64,000 nucleotides of DNA. It comes from Streptomyces minutiscleroticus. GTDB taxonomy: Bacteria; Actinomycetota; Actinomycetes; Streptomycetales; Streptomycetaceae. This document shows, piece by piece, positions 54,901 through 62,365 of this stretch. Location of the stretch: contig NZ_BMVU01000005.1 of the NCBI RefSeq assembly GCF_014650875.1, positions 248,001 through 312,000 of the forward strand, written 5' to 3'. The position numbers and the translations under genes are program-made. The notes under the pieces were generated by a model. That model searched no databases. It was not told where the DNA came from and saw only the letters and a program-made list of their open reading frames with translations. How positions within the stretch are numbered: the first letter of the stretch is position 1; the number at the start of each line of letters is the position of its first letter.

Positions 54901-55869
54901 CGGCTCGGCCTGGTGCTCGTCGACGGACGGGACGGCACGGGCTCCGGCGGCGCCGCGCCCGCGGAGGGGCTCCGGGTCTGCACCGACCTGCCGCACGTGA
55001 GCACGTACCTCGCCGCCAACGACCCCGTGCGCATGCGGGAGTTCGCCCAGTCGGTGACCGCCGAGCTGAAGCGGCGCACGGAGCTGCTGGGACGCTCGGA
55101 CTTCACCGAGTGGCACCGGCACCGCGAGGTGTCGGACCGGCTGGTGCCGCAGCGCACGGCGCACGGCGCGGGCGGCGGCGCGCACCGGTCCACCGGGTCA
55201 GGCACCCTCGGCGGGTCCGGGACGCTCGGCGGATCCGGCGGGGGATTCGCGCACCGGTCGCCGGGCGGCGGTGCCGCCGACCTCGACAGCCCGCCGTCCG
55301 GCGCCACGCTGCGGCTGCGCCCCTCGGCGGCGCGGCAGCGCCCGGAGCCGGGCCCGCCGCTCGCGCGGCTCGTGGTGGTCGTGGACGACCTGGACGCGCT
55401 GCTGTCGCCCCCGCTGGGGTCGCCGGGGCGGCCGGCCGCCGGTTCCGTCGTGCGCGCGCTGGAGACGGTGGCGCGGGACGGCGAGCGGCTGGGCGTGCAC
55501 CTGGTGGCCGCCGCGGCGGGCGACCGGCGCGCGGACGGGACCGAGCTGGCCCGGCGGGCCACGCTCCGGGCCGTCCTGGACGCCCCCGCCACGGGACCGG
55601 AGGAGCCCGCGCCGGGCCGCGGCCGGCTCACCACGCCCGACGGCCGGACGACGGTCTTCCAGGGCGGCCGCGTCACGGGGCGCATCCCGCGGACGGCCAC
55701 GCTGCGTCCCACCGTCGTCCCGCTGGAGTGGGAGCGGATGGGCGATCCGCCGGCCCGCCGCCCCGTGCGCGAGCTGGGCAACGGGCCCACGGACCTCGCG
55801 CTCCTCGCCAGCGCCCTGGAGCGCGCGGCCCGCTCGGTCTCGGCGGCCGAGGTGCCCTCGCTGCTCTGA
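51907..55869 (+). CDS. FHA domain-FtsK/SpoIIIE (EccC-like) protein
   Basis: A 1320-residue protein. An N-terminal ubiquitin-like region (about 1-95) precedes an FHA domain (about 110-195) with GIGRSADADVPL, SRLHCAVTV and LGSTNGT, intact for phosphothreonine binding. A 280-residue Gly/Ala/Arg-rich disordered linker follows, then FtsK-like domains. One P-loop reads GPPGSGRTE, with Arg980 in place of the catalytic lysine; VVVVDDLDALL is the matching Walker B. A His-rich stretch (GHQDRHGHHDPHGHQDSHG) lies in between. There is no membrane segment and no type VII secretion gene nearby. The ATG at 51907 (MQIRLTVVDP) matches homologues; upstream starts are possible. Confidence 0.82.
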   Translation: MQIRLTVVDPQGARPEPQGTRAEPQGRAASCDVLVTAPAGTALAAVASALASSVGGEGPGVLYAGAERLDAQRCTLGEPPLTDGAVLSLGAPAEPGPEPDATAAQLHVVAGPDAGGVHLLHGGRIGIGRSADADVPLDDPDVSRLHCAVTVAEDGGVCVADLGSTNGTTLDGVRVGDRPVRFAPGALLRIGESALRLTAPGERPALLETAPDGEGHVRVPAAGHRGTAAGAGTTAGAATPSGATAAGASASGGREGQAHRSPGVPRAREEGSGAAGDTHHGFGAGGWGASGGAPGAQGHGPADPRVVPGQGRAPGIEATRAGGPDGPGSEGAGSGAARGGDLGRTGADAGARGPAGDRRTAPGGGDGRAARGGGRAGAAGAAGPVDTAGAAGAFGGPSGGSSGGGARGPYADGPDGDGRRPPVVGAPDDTGGFDAAGGSTRKGTPLRGTPVPRGVRKRGFTAWARRLAGGRGDAPDPGRDEYGTHVSHGAYKAYAGDGEPPAGRPGTGAPGPELWPDPATLLLAALGPGPRLWERGPGHPETLAVRLGTADRAAPDGSGLLHGVPVTAGLREVGALGLAGPRERLAGLARAVLAQLAALHSPDTLEIVLVSTDRSRPVAERTAEWSWLGWLPHLRPAHGQDCRLLLAYDHEQAAARTDELLRRLDDHLADRAHASGTAPARPASASDAASARPAAADRPAPPSTAPSAAPPAAQVAAGAAGHQDRHGHHDPHGHQDSHGQDPYGRPEDRDGTAGGGRRQRPRPSWAVVEEAEWTGPRTVLVVDGDPGAGTREAVARLAAEGPLVGVHVVVLADTPAASPASPVADTYEAACAVSPAFRACGAVALLSGDVATALRLLRVAQDGPVGHGTVAAVDAVSAAWAERFARALAPLRTDGALGSRPHARVSAPLPQAARLLDELGLARATPASLMARWADAADDAEALGGRAVAVLGAGPRGPVTVDLAAEGPHLLIEGPPGSGRTELLRSVAASLAAAERPDRLGLVLVDGRDGTGSGGAAPAEGLRVCTDLPHVSTYLAANDPVRMREFAQSVTAELKRRTELLGRSDFTEWHRHREVSDRLVPQRTAHGAGGGAHRSTGSGTLGGSGTLGGSGGGFAHRSPGGGAADLDSPPSGATLRLRPSAARQRPEPGPPLARLVVVVDDLDALLSPPLGSPGRPAAGSVVRALETVARDGERLGVHLVAAAAGDRRADGTELARRATLRAVLDAPATGPEEPAPGRGRLTTPDGRTTVFQGGRVTGRIPRTATLRPTVVPLEWERMGDPPARRPVRELGNGPTDLALLASALERAARSVSAAEVPSLL

Positions 55870-56169
55870 CCCCGTCTTCCCCGCCTCCCCCGCGGGCCGT
55901 GCGGGGGACGGCCGAGGCGTTCGCCGAGCGGCCACCAACTCCCGGTGCCGCCGCGCCCGTTGCCGCCGGAGCGGCCGCGCCGGGCGCTCCGGCGGGCCGG
56001 TCCCGGACGCGCGCCGCCGCGTCGCGCGCGCTCCCGATGTGACCCGACGTCACGAGGCGGTCACGATCACGTGGTTGACAGGGCAGGCGCTCTTGCCGCC
56101 CCCGCCCGGGCGGGCATAGATAGAGCGCACGGGACAGCGCTCGGACGTTCGAAGAAGAACGGGGCAGCA
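55870..56169. other. Upstream region of the second sugar importer
   Basis: Exactly 300 bases. TTGACA at 56075-56080 looks like a -35 box, but the best -10 candidate (TAGATA near 56117-56122) is too far away, so I do not call a promoter. No palindrome typical of a sugar regulator stands out. Confidence 0.4.
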
Positions 56170-57561
56170 ATGCGCAACAGGCATCACACTTCCGGCACCC
56201 ACCGGTCGCCCAGAGCCGCGCGGGCCGCGTCCGCCGTCCTGGCGGGCGCCCTGGCGGTCGCGCTCACCGCGTGCGGGGGCGGCGACGACGGCAAGGACAA
56301 GGGTGGCGGCGGCAAGGGCGAGGACAAGAAGCCCACCGTCACCCTGCCGAAGCTGGACGGGCAGAAGCTCGAGGTCGCGGCCGTCTGGACGGGCGCCGAG
56401 CAGGAGAACTTCACCAAGGTCCTGGACGAGTTCGAGAAGCGCACCGGCGCCACGGTCAGCTTCGTGCCGACGGGCAACAACACCTCCACCTTCCTCGGTA
56501 CCAAGATCCAGGGCGGCCAGCCGCCGGACGTCGCGTTCCTCCCCCAGGTCGGCGTGGTGCACCAGTTCGCCGAGAAGGGCTGGCTGAAGCCGATCGGCGC
56601 GGAGACCGAGGCCCAGCTGAAGAAGAACTTCTCCCAGGGCTGGCAGGACCTCGGGAAGGTCGACGGCAAGCAGGTCGGCGCGTACGTGAAGGCCGCGAAC
56701 AAGTCGCTGGTCTGGTACAACACCGCCGCCTTCGAGGCCGCCGGGATCACCGAGGAGCCCAGGACCTGGAAGGACTTCGTCGCCACCGCGCAGACGCTGT
56801 CCGACGCGGGTTCCCCCGCCGTCTCCGTCGGCGGCGCGGACGGCTGGACGCTCACCGACTGGTTCGAGAACATCTACCTCTCGCAGGCGGGCCCCGAGAA
56901 GTACGACCAGCTCGCCAAGCACGAGATCGAGTGGACGGACCCGTCCGTGAAGGACGCCCTGACCACGCTGGGCGAGCTGTGGGGCAAGGACGAGCTCCTC
57001 GCGGGCGGCCGCAAGGGCGCGCTGGGCACGGAGTTCCCCAAGTCGGTCACCCAGACGTTCAACGGCGACACCCCGGCCGGCATGGTCTTCGAGGGCGACT
57101 TCGTGAGCGCGAACATCAACGCCGACACGGACGCGAAGGTCGGCACGGACGCCAAGGTCTTCCCCTTCCCGGCCGTCGGCGCCGACTCCCCGGTGGTCAG
57201 CGCCGGCGACGCGGCGGTGGCGCTGAAGGACAACGAGGGCGCCAAGGCCCTGCTGACGTTCCTCGCCTCCACCGACGGGGCCGAGCTCTGGGCCGCGCAG
57301 GGCGGCTTCATCTCCCCCAACAAGGAGATGGACATGGGCGCGTACAAGGACGGCGTGACCCGGGACATCGCCGAGGCGCTGCTCGCGGCGGGCGACGACT
57401 TCCGCTTCGACCTGTCCGACCAGGCCCCGGCGGCCTTCGGCGGCACCCAGGGGGTCGGCATGTGGAAGGACCTGCAGGACTTCCTGCGCGACCCCGAGGA
57501 CGTGGCCGGCGCCCAGCGACAGCTGGAGGCCGACGCCGCGAAGGCCTACAAGAACGGCTGA
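56170..57561 (+). CDS. Extracellular solute-binding lipoprotein of a sugar ABC importer
   Basis: A 463-residue family 1 binding protein. The signal peptide ends in the lipobox LTAC (residue about 38), then a Gly/Lys/Asp-rich tether. The mature fold shows the usual GQKLEVAAVWTGAEQENF opening and DVAFLPQVGVVHQF. It resembles alpha-glucoside binding proteins (AglE type) in arrangement. The ATG at 56170 has GGGGCAG upstream. Two permease genes follow at once; there is no ATPase gene, so MsiK probably energises the system. The ligand cannot be read from the sequence. Confidence 0.9.
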   Translation: MRNRHHTSGTHRSPRAARAASAVLAGALAVALTACGGGDDGKDKGGGGKGEDKKPTVTLPKLDGQKLEVAAVWTGAEQENFTKVLDEFEKRTGATVSFVPTGNNTSTFLGTKIQGGQPPDVAFLPQVGVVHQFAEKGWLKPIGAETEAQLKKNFSQGWQDLGKVDGKQVGAYVKAANKSLVWYNTAAFEAAGITEEPRTWKDFVATAQTLSDAGSPAVSVGGADGWTLTDWFENIYLSQAGPEKYDQLAKHEIEWTDPSVKDALTTLGELWGKDELLAGGRKGALGTEFPKSVTQTFNGDTPAGMVFEGDFVSANINADTDAKVGTDAKVFPFPAVGADSPVVSAGDAAVALKDNEGAKALLTFLASTDGAELWAAQGGFISPNKEMDMGAYKDGVTRDIAEALLAAGDDFRFDLSDQAPAAFGGTQGVGMWKDLQDFLRDPEDVAGAQRQLEADAAKAYKNG

Positions 57562-57571
57562 CGGCCCCGAG

Positions 57572-58933
57572 ATGGCCAACTCCGTTGCGAAGTCGGCGGA
57601 GGGCGCGGGCGCACTGCCCACACCCTCCGTCCCCCCGCGCAAGAGCGTGACGGGCACCCGGCTGTGGGTGGCGGTGCTGTTCCTGCTGCCCGCGCTGGTG
57701 CTGCTCGGCTCGCTCGTGGTCTACCCGATCGGGTACTCGGTCTGGCGCAGCCTGTACGACGCGGACGGCTCCGGTTTCGTCGGGCTCGGCAACTACGCCG
57801 ACGTCTTCACCGACGACGCCACGCTCACCGCCGTGCGCAACACGGCGATCTGGGTCGCCGTCGCGCCCGCGGTCGTCACCGCGCTGGGTCTGATCTTCGC
57901 CGTGCTCACCGAACGGGTGCGCTGGGGCACGGCGTTCAAACTGATCGTCTTCATGCCGATGGCGATCTCGATGCTCGCCGCGGGCATCATCTTCCGGCTG
58001 GTGTACGAGGCGGACCCGGACCGGGGCGTGGCGAACGCCGTCGTCACGTCCGTGCACGACGCGTTCTCCGACGCCGCGGTCTACCCGAAGGCCCGGCCGA
58101 ACGCCCAGGTCAGCGATCTGAAGGCGTCCGGCGGCGGTGCGTTCACGACGAGCGGGACCGTGCGGGCGGGCACGCCGGTGCTGCTGCCGCTGGTCGGCAT
58201 CGCCCCGAACAAGCTGCCCGGCGACCCCCGGGACGCGAAGGCCGCCTCCACCGGGGGCGACCGGGTCACCGGCACCGTCTGGCTGGACTTCCGGCTGGGC
58301 GGCGGCGGTGAGAAGGGCGCGATCGACGCGCGCGAGAAGGCGCTGAAGGGCGTCAAGGTCGAGGCGGTGAAGGACGGGAAGGTCGTCGCCTCCGCGACCA
58401 GCTCCGCCGACGGCACCTTCGGTCTCCCCGCCGAGGCCGACGGCGCACGGCTGCGGCTGCCGGGCTCGAACTTCGCGGCCCCGTACAACGGCATCGACTG
58501 GCTGGGCCCGGCCCTCGTCACCCCGGCCATCATCGGCAGTTACGTGTGGATGTGGGCGGGCTTCGCGATGGTGCTGATCGCGGCGGGGCTCGCGGGCGTC
58601 GACCGCAACCTGCTGGAGGCTGCGCGCGTGGACGGCGCCAACGAGTGGCAGGTGTTCCGGAGGGTCACGGTGCCGCTCCTGGCACCGGTCCTGTCGGTCG
58701 TGCTGGTCACGCTGATGATCAACGTGATGAAGGTCTTCGACCTCGTCTACATCATCGCGCCGCAGCCCAGCCAGGACGAGGCGAACGTGCTCGCCCTCCA
58801 GCTGTTCCTGTCGTCGTTCGGCGGCGGGGGCAACAACGGTCTCGGCAGCGCGATCGGTGTGATCCTGCTGCTGCTCGTCCTGCCGGTGATGTGGGTCAAC
58901 ATCCGGCGGCTGCGGAAGGAGCGCCAGCGGTGA
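57572..58933 (+). CDS. Sugar ABC transporter permease (MalF type) with a large inserted extracytoplasmic domain
   Basis: A 453-residue permease, about 150 residues longer than usual. Three membrane segments (starting LWVAVLFLLPALVLLGS) precede RGVANAVVTSVHDAF near residue 150. Residues about 160-300 are soluble, Gly/Ala/Lys-rich and predicted beta (VWLDFRLGG; VKVEAVKDGKVVASATSSADGTFGLP, like a carboxypeptidase-regulatory fold). Then YNGIDWLGPALVTPAIIG resumes the normal sequence, with the EAA loop LEAARVDGANEW. The insert lies in the loop outside the membrane, facing the binding protein. Its stop overlaps the next gene (GTGA). Confidence 0.9.
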   Translation: MANSVAKSAEGAGALPTPSVPPRKSVTGTRLWVAVLFLLPALVLLGSLVVYPIGYSVWRSLYDADGSGFVGLGNYADVFTDDATLTAVRNTAIWVAVAPAVVTALGLIFAVLTERVRWGTAFKLIVFMPMAISMLAAGIIFRLVYEADPDRGVANAVVTSVHDAFSDAAVYPKARPNAQVSDLKASGGGAFTTSGTVRAGTPVLLPLVGIAPNKLPGDPRDAKAASTGGDRVTGTVWLDFRLGGGGEKGAIDAREKALKGVKVEAVKDGKVVASATSSADGTFGLPAEADGARLRLPGSNFAAPYNGIDWLGPALVTPAIIGSYVWMWAGFAMVLIAAGLAGVDRNLLEAARVDGANEWQVFRRVTVPLLAPVLSVVLVTLMINVMKVFDLVYIIAPQPSQDEANVLALQLFLSSFGGGGNNGLGSAIGVILLLLVLPVMWVNIRRLRKERQR

Positions 58934-59859
58934 CCGCTCTCGACACTCCCGCGCACGGGCCTTCGACGCCCGCCGGTCCCTCGGCGCGGGACACCTCCGC
59001 GCGTCCCCGGCGCTCCCTCGCCTCGCGGGTGGCGAGCGGAGCGGCGGGCGGGGTGCTGCGCGTCTTCCTGGTCCTGGTGGCCGTGTTCTGGCTGGTGCCG
59101 ACCTTCGGCCTGCTGGTCTCGTCGTTCCGCGACCCGAAGGACATCGCCGAGTCGGGCTGGTGGACGGTGTTCGGCGCGCCGGCCCAGCTGACGGCGGCCA
59201 GCTACGAGTCGCTGCTGAAGAACGACGCCGTCACCGGTTCCCTGCTCAACACCGTCTGGATCACGGTCCCGGCGACGCTGCTGGTCGTCCTCGTCGGCGC
59301 GATGGCGGGGTACGCCTTCGCGTGGATGGACTTCAAGGGCCGCGACTGGTGGTTCATGGCCGTCGTGGCGCTGCTGGTGGTGCCGGTGCAGGTGGCGCTG
59401 ATCCCGCTGTCCAGCCTCTTCGGGACGCTCGGCATCTTCGGCGACATCATCGGCGTCGTCCTCTTCCACGTCGGCTTCGGACTGCCGTTCGCGATCTTCC
59501 TGTTGCGCAACTTCTTCGCGGAGATCCCGCGGGAGCTGCTGGAGGCGGCGCGGCTGGACGGGGCCGGCGAGGCGCGGCTGTTCCTGACCGTCGTGATGCC
59601 GCTCGCGGCTCCGGCGCTCGCGTCCCTGGGGATCTTCCAGTTCCTGTGGGTGTGGAACGACATGCTGGTCGCCCTGGTGTTCTCGGACTCCGACTCCCAG
59701 CCCCTGACGGTCGCCCTGCAGCAGCAGGTCCGGCAGTTCGGCGCGAACATCGACGTCCTGGCGCCCGGTGCCTTCATCTCGATGATCGTCCCGCTGGTCG
59801 TGTTCTTCGCGTTCCAGCGGCAGTTCGTGTCCGGTGTGATGGCGGGCGCCGTCAAGTAG
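58930..59859 (+). CDS. Sugar ABC transporter permease (MalG type)
   Basis: A 309-residue second permease with six membrane segments and the EAA loop LLEAARLDGAGEARLF. A 45-residue Ser/Ala/Pro/Arg tail precedes the first segment (VFLVLVAVFWLVPTFGLLV). GTG at 58930 overlaps the stop of the first permease by 4 bp. It completes the three-gene importer; no regulator or hydrolase follows. Confidence 0.92.
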   Translation: MTALDTPAHGPSTPAGPSARDTSARPRRSLASRVASGAAGGVLRVFLVLVAVFWLVPTFGLLVSSFRDPKDIAESGWWTVFGAPAQLTAASYESLLKNDAVTGSLLNTVWITVPATLLVVLVGAMAGYAFAWMDFKGRDWWFMAVVALLVVPVQVALIPLSSLFGTLGIFGDIIGVVLFHVGFGLPFAIFLLRNFFAEIPRELLEAARLDGAGEARLFLTVVMPLAAPALASLGIFQFLWVWNDMLVALVFSDSDSQPLTVALQQQVRQFGANIDVLAPGAFISMIVPLVVFFAFQRQFVSGVMAGAVK

Positions 59860-60009
59860 ACGCGGACGAGGGCAGGCCGGGGGCGGTCCGGGTCACCGGG
59901 CCGCCCCCGCGCGTCCACCGGGATTCCCCCGGATGCAGCAGCCGGCGTAACCCGATCGCCCCATCGGCCGTTTCAGGGCAGTACGCCCGCGCCGACCCAT
60001 GGATGTCCC

Positions 60010-62274
60010 TTGCCCCGGTTCAGTGTCATCGTCCCCGCGCACGCGGTACAGGCGTACCTGCCCGCCTGCCTGGAATCGGTCCTCGCGCAGTCCCACACCG
60101 ACCTGGAGCTGATCGCGGTCGACGACCGCTCGCCGGACGCCTGCGGCGCGATCATCGAGGAGTACGCGGCCCGCGACGCCCGCGTACGGCCGGTGCGGCT
60201 GGCGGAGAACGTGGGGCTCGGCCGGGCCCGCAACGCCGGGATGGAGCGGGCCACCGGCGACTACCTGGTCTTCCTCGACGGCGACGACACCCTCACCCCG
60301 CACGCGCTGCGGGCGATCGCCGACCGGCTGAGGGAGACCGGCGACCCGGACGTCCTGGTGTACGACTACGCGCGCACGTTCTGGTCGGGCGAGACCGTGC
60401 GCAACCAGCAGGCGGCGCGGCTGGCCCAGGAGGGACCCGCGCCCTTCCGCCTCGCCGACCGGCCGGGCCTGCTGGAGATGCTGATGGTGGTCTGGAACAA
60501 GGCCTACCGCAGGGACTTCGTCGAACGGGAGGGGTTCGCCTTCCCGCCCGGCTACTACGAGGACACGCCCTGGACGTACCCGGTGCTGATGGCGGCCGGG
60601 ACGATCGCGACGCTCGACCGGGTCTGCGTCCACTACCGGCAGCGGCGCCGGGGCAGCATCCTCGGCACCACCAGCCGCCGCCACTTCGACGTCTTCGACC
60701 AGTACGACCGCGTCTTCGCCTACCTGGACTCCCGCCCGGACCTCGAGCGCTGGCGGCCGGTGCTGTTCCGGCGCATGGTCGACCACCTGTCGGTGGTCTT
60801 CCGCAGGCCCGGCCGGCTGCCGCGCGAGCTGCGCGCGGAGTTCCTGCGCCGGGCCCGCGCGCACTGCCGCCGCCACCGGGTGCCGGGGTTCCGGACGCCG
60901 CCGCGCGCCTGGCCGCGCCACCTGCCGGTCCTCCTGGGCTGCCACCGCGCGTACCGCACGCTGTGGCCGCTGCTGCGGCTGCACCGGCGGGCGGTGGCCG
61001 CGGCCTCGGCGCTGCTGCGCACCCTGCGCGCCGCGGCCCTGCGGCTGCACTACCGCGGCCAGCTGCTGCTGCCGCTGCGGGAGGACCGCGCGCTGTTCTG
61101 CCGGGACGGCTGGCTCGGCCACGGCTGCAACCCGGGCGCGCTGGAGACCGCCTTCCGCGACCTCGCGCCCGCCGTCCGCACGGCGTGGGCCGCGCGGCCC
61201 GAGCACCACCACACCGTCCCTCCCGCCACAGACCGGGTGCGCCCCGGCACCGCCGCGTACTTCACGGCGCTGGCCCGCTCCAAGTACCTCGTCGGCAACG
61301 CCGCCTTCGACCGCCGGCTGGTCAAGCGCCCCGGCCAGGTGGTGGTCCAGACGCAGGCGGGCACCCCGCTCGGCCACGTGGGCCTGGACCTGCTGGAACG
61401 CCCGGCGGCGGGCGGCACGCTGGACTTCGCGCGGCTGCTGCGCGACGCCGACGCCTGGGACTACTGCCTGTCCGCGAACCGGCACTCGACCCTGGTGTGG
61501 GAGCGGGTCCTGCCCGCCGGGTACACGACGCTGGAGTACGGCCAGCCGCGCACCGACGTCTTCCACAAGGCGACGGAGGCGGACGTGGCGCGGCTGCGCG
61601 ACTCCCTCGGCGTCCCGGAGGGATCGGTGGCGATCCTCTACGCGCCCGCGCACCGCGACTACCGCCGCACCCAGTGCGCGCGCCTGGACCTGCCGCGGGT
61701 GCTGCGCCGGCTCGGCCCGCGCTTCGTGGTGCTGTCCCTGGCCCCGCCCGCCCGGGACGCGGGTCCCGCGCACGGCGCGGGGCGCCTGATCGACGTGACC
61801 GGCCACCCCAGCGTGGAGTCGCTCTGCCTGGCCTCGGACGCGCTGGTCACGGACTACGCGCCGCTGATGTTCGACTACGCGGGGCTCGACCGGCCGGTCG
61901 TCGTGCACGCCGACGACCGGGAGGCGTACGAGGCGTCCCGCGGCGTCTACTTCGACGTGCGGGCCTTCCCGCCGGGCGTGGTGGTGCGCGACGAGGACGA
62001 GCTGGTCGACGTCTTCGCGAGCGGCCACTGGCGCGGTTCGCGCTCCGCGCAGCTGAGGGCCGCGTTCCGGGAGCGCTTCTGCCCCTACGACGACGGGCGC
62101 GCCGCCGAGCGCGCCGTCCGCCGGATCGTGCTCGGCGAGAGCGCCGGGCTCCCCGCCGTGGTCCCCCTCGGCGAACGCCGTCCCGTGCCCTCGGCCGCCG
62201 CGGTCCGCCCCGCCCCGCATCCGGCGACCGTGCCGCCGCCCGGCGGCCACGTCCCGGCCATCGACCGTCCGTAG
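60010..62274 (+). CDS. GT2 glycosyltransferase fused to a degenerate TagF-like glycerophosphotransferase domain
   Basis: A 754-residue bifunctional-type protein. Residues 1-230 form an intact GT2 (SVIVPAHAVQAYLPACLESV; AVDDRS; GLGRARNAGMERATGDYLVF followed by LDGDD). Residues about 370-710 match TagF-type CDP-glycerol glycerophosphotransferases (CNPGALETAF; VTDYAPLMFDYAGLDRPVVV). The catalytic HGTPLK motif reads AGTPLG (Ala450, Gly455), and GYPRND reads GQPRTD. So sugar transfer looks active and glycerophosphate transfer doubtful. TTG at 60010 is chosen because the product then aligns with the next paralogue (MPRFS). Likely role: wall or capsule teichoic-type polymer. Confidence 0.85.
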   Translation: MPRFSVIVPAHAVQAYLPACLESVLAQSHTDLELIAVDDRSPDACGAIIEEYAARDARVRPVRLAENVGLGRARNAGMERATGDYLVFLDGDDTLTPHALRAIADRLRETGDPDVLVYDYARTFWSGETVRNQQAARLAQEGPAPFRLADRPGLLEMLMVVWNKAYRRDFVEREGFAFPPGYYEDTPWTYPVLMAAGTIATLDRVCVHYRQRRRGSILGTTSRRHFDVFDQYDRVFAYLDSRPDLERWRPVLFRRMVDHLSVVFRRPGRLPRELRAEFLRRARAHCRRHRVPGFRTPPRAWPRHLPVLLGCHRAYRTLWPLLRLHRRAVAAASALLRTLRAAALRLHYRGQLLLPLREDRALFCRDGWLGHGCNPGALETAFRDLAPAVRTAWAARPEHHHTVPPATDRVRPGTAAYFTALARSKYLVGNAAFDRRLVKRPGQVVVQTQAGTPLGHVGLDLLERPAAGGTLDFARLLRDADAWDYCLSANRHSTLVWERVLPAGYTTLEYGQPRTDVFHKATEADVARLRDSLGVPEGSVAILYAPAHRDYRRTQCARLDLPRVLRRLGPRFVVLSLAPPARDAGPAHGAGRLIDVTGHPSVESLCLASDALVTDYAPLMFDYAGLDRPVVVHADDREAYEASRGVYFDVRAFPPGVVVRDEDELVDVFASGHWRGSRSAQLRAAFRERFCPYDDGRAAERAVRRIVLGESAGLPAVVPLGERRPVPSAAAVRPAPHPATVPPPGGHVPAIDRP

Positions 62275-62365
62275 CGGGCGGGCCGCCCTCCCGCGCGGGT
62301 CCGCCCGCCGGACGGCGCGGCCCCGCAAGACCCCCCGGACGCAGCACAGAGAGCAGCGCAGCATC

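Noticed and set aside
56075-56122. TTGACA and TAGATA as a promoter for the second sugar importer
   Set aside because: The boxes are 36 nt apart, far beyond the 16-19 nt needed by the main sigma factor.
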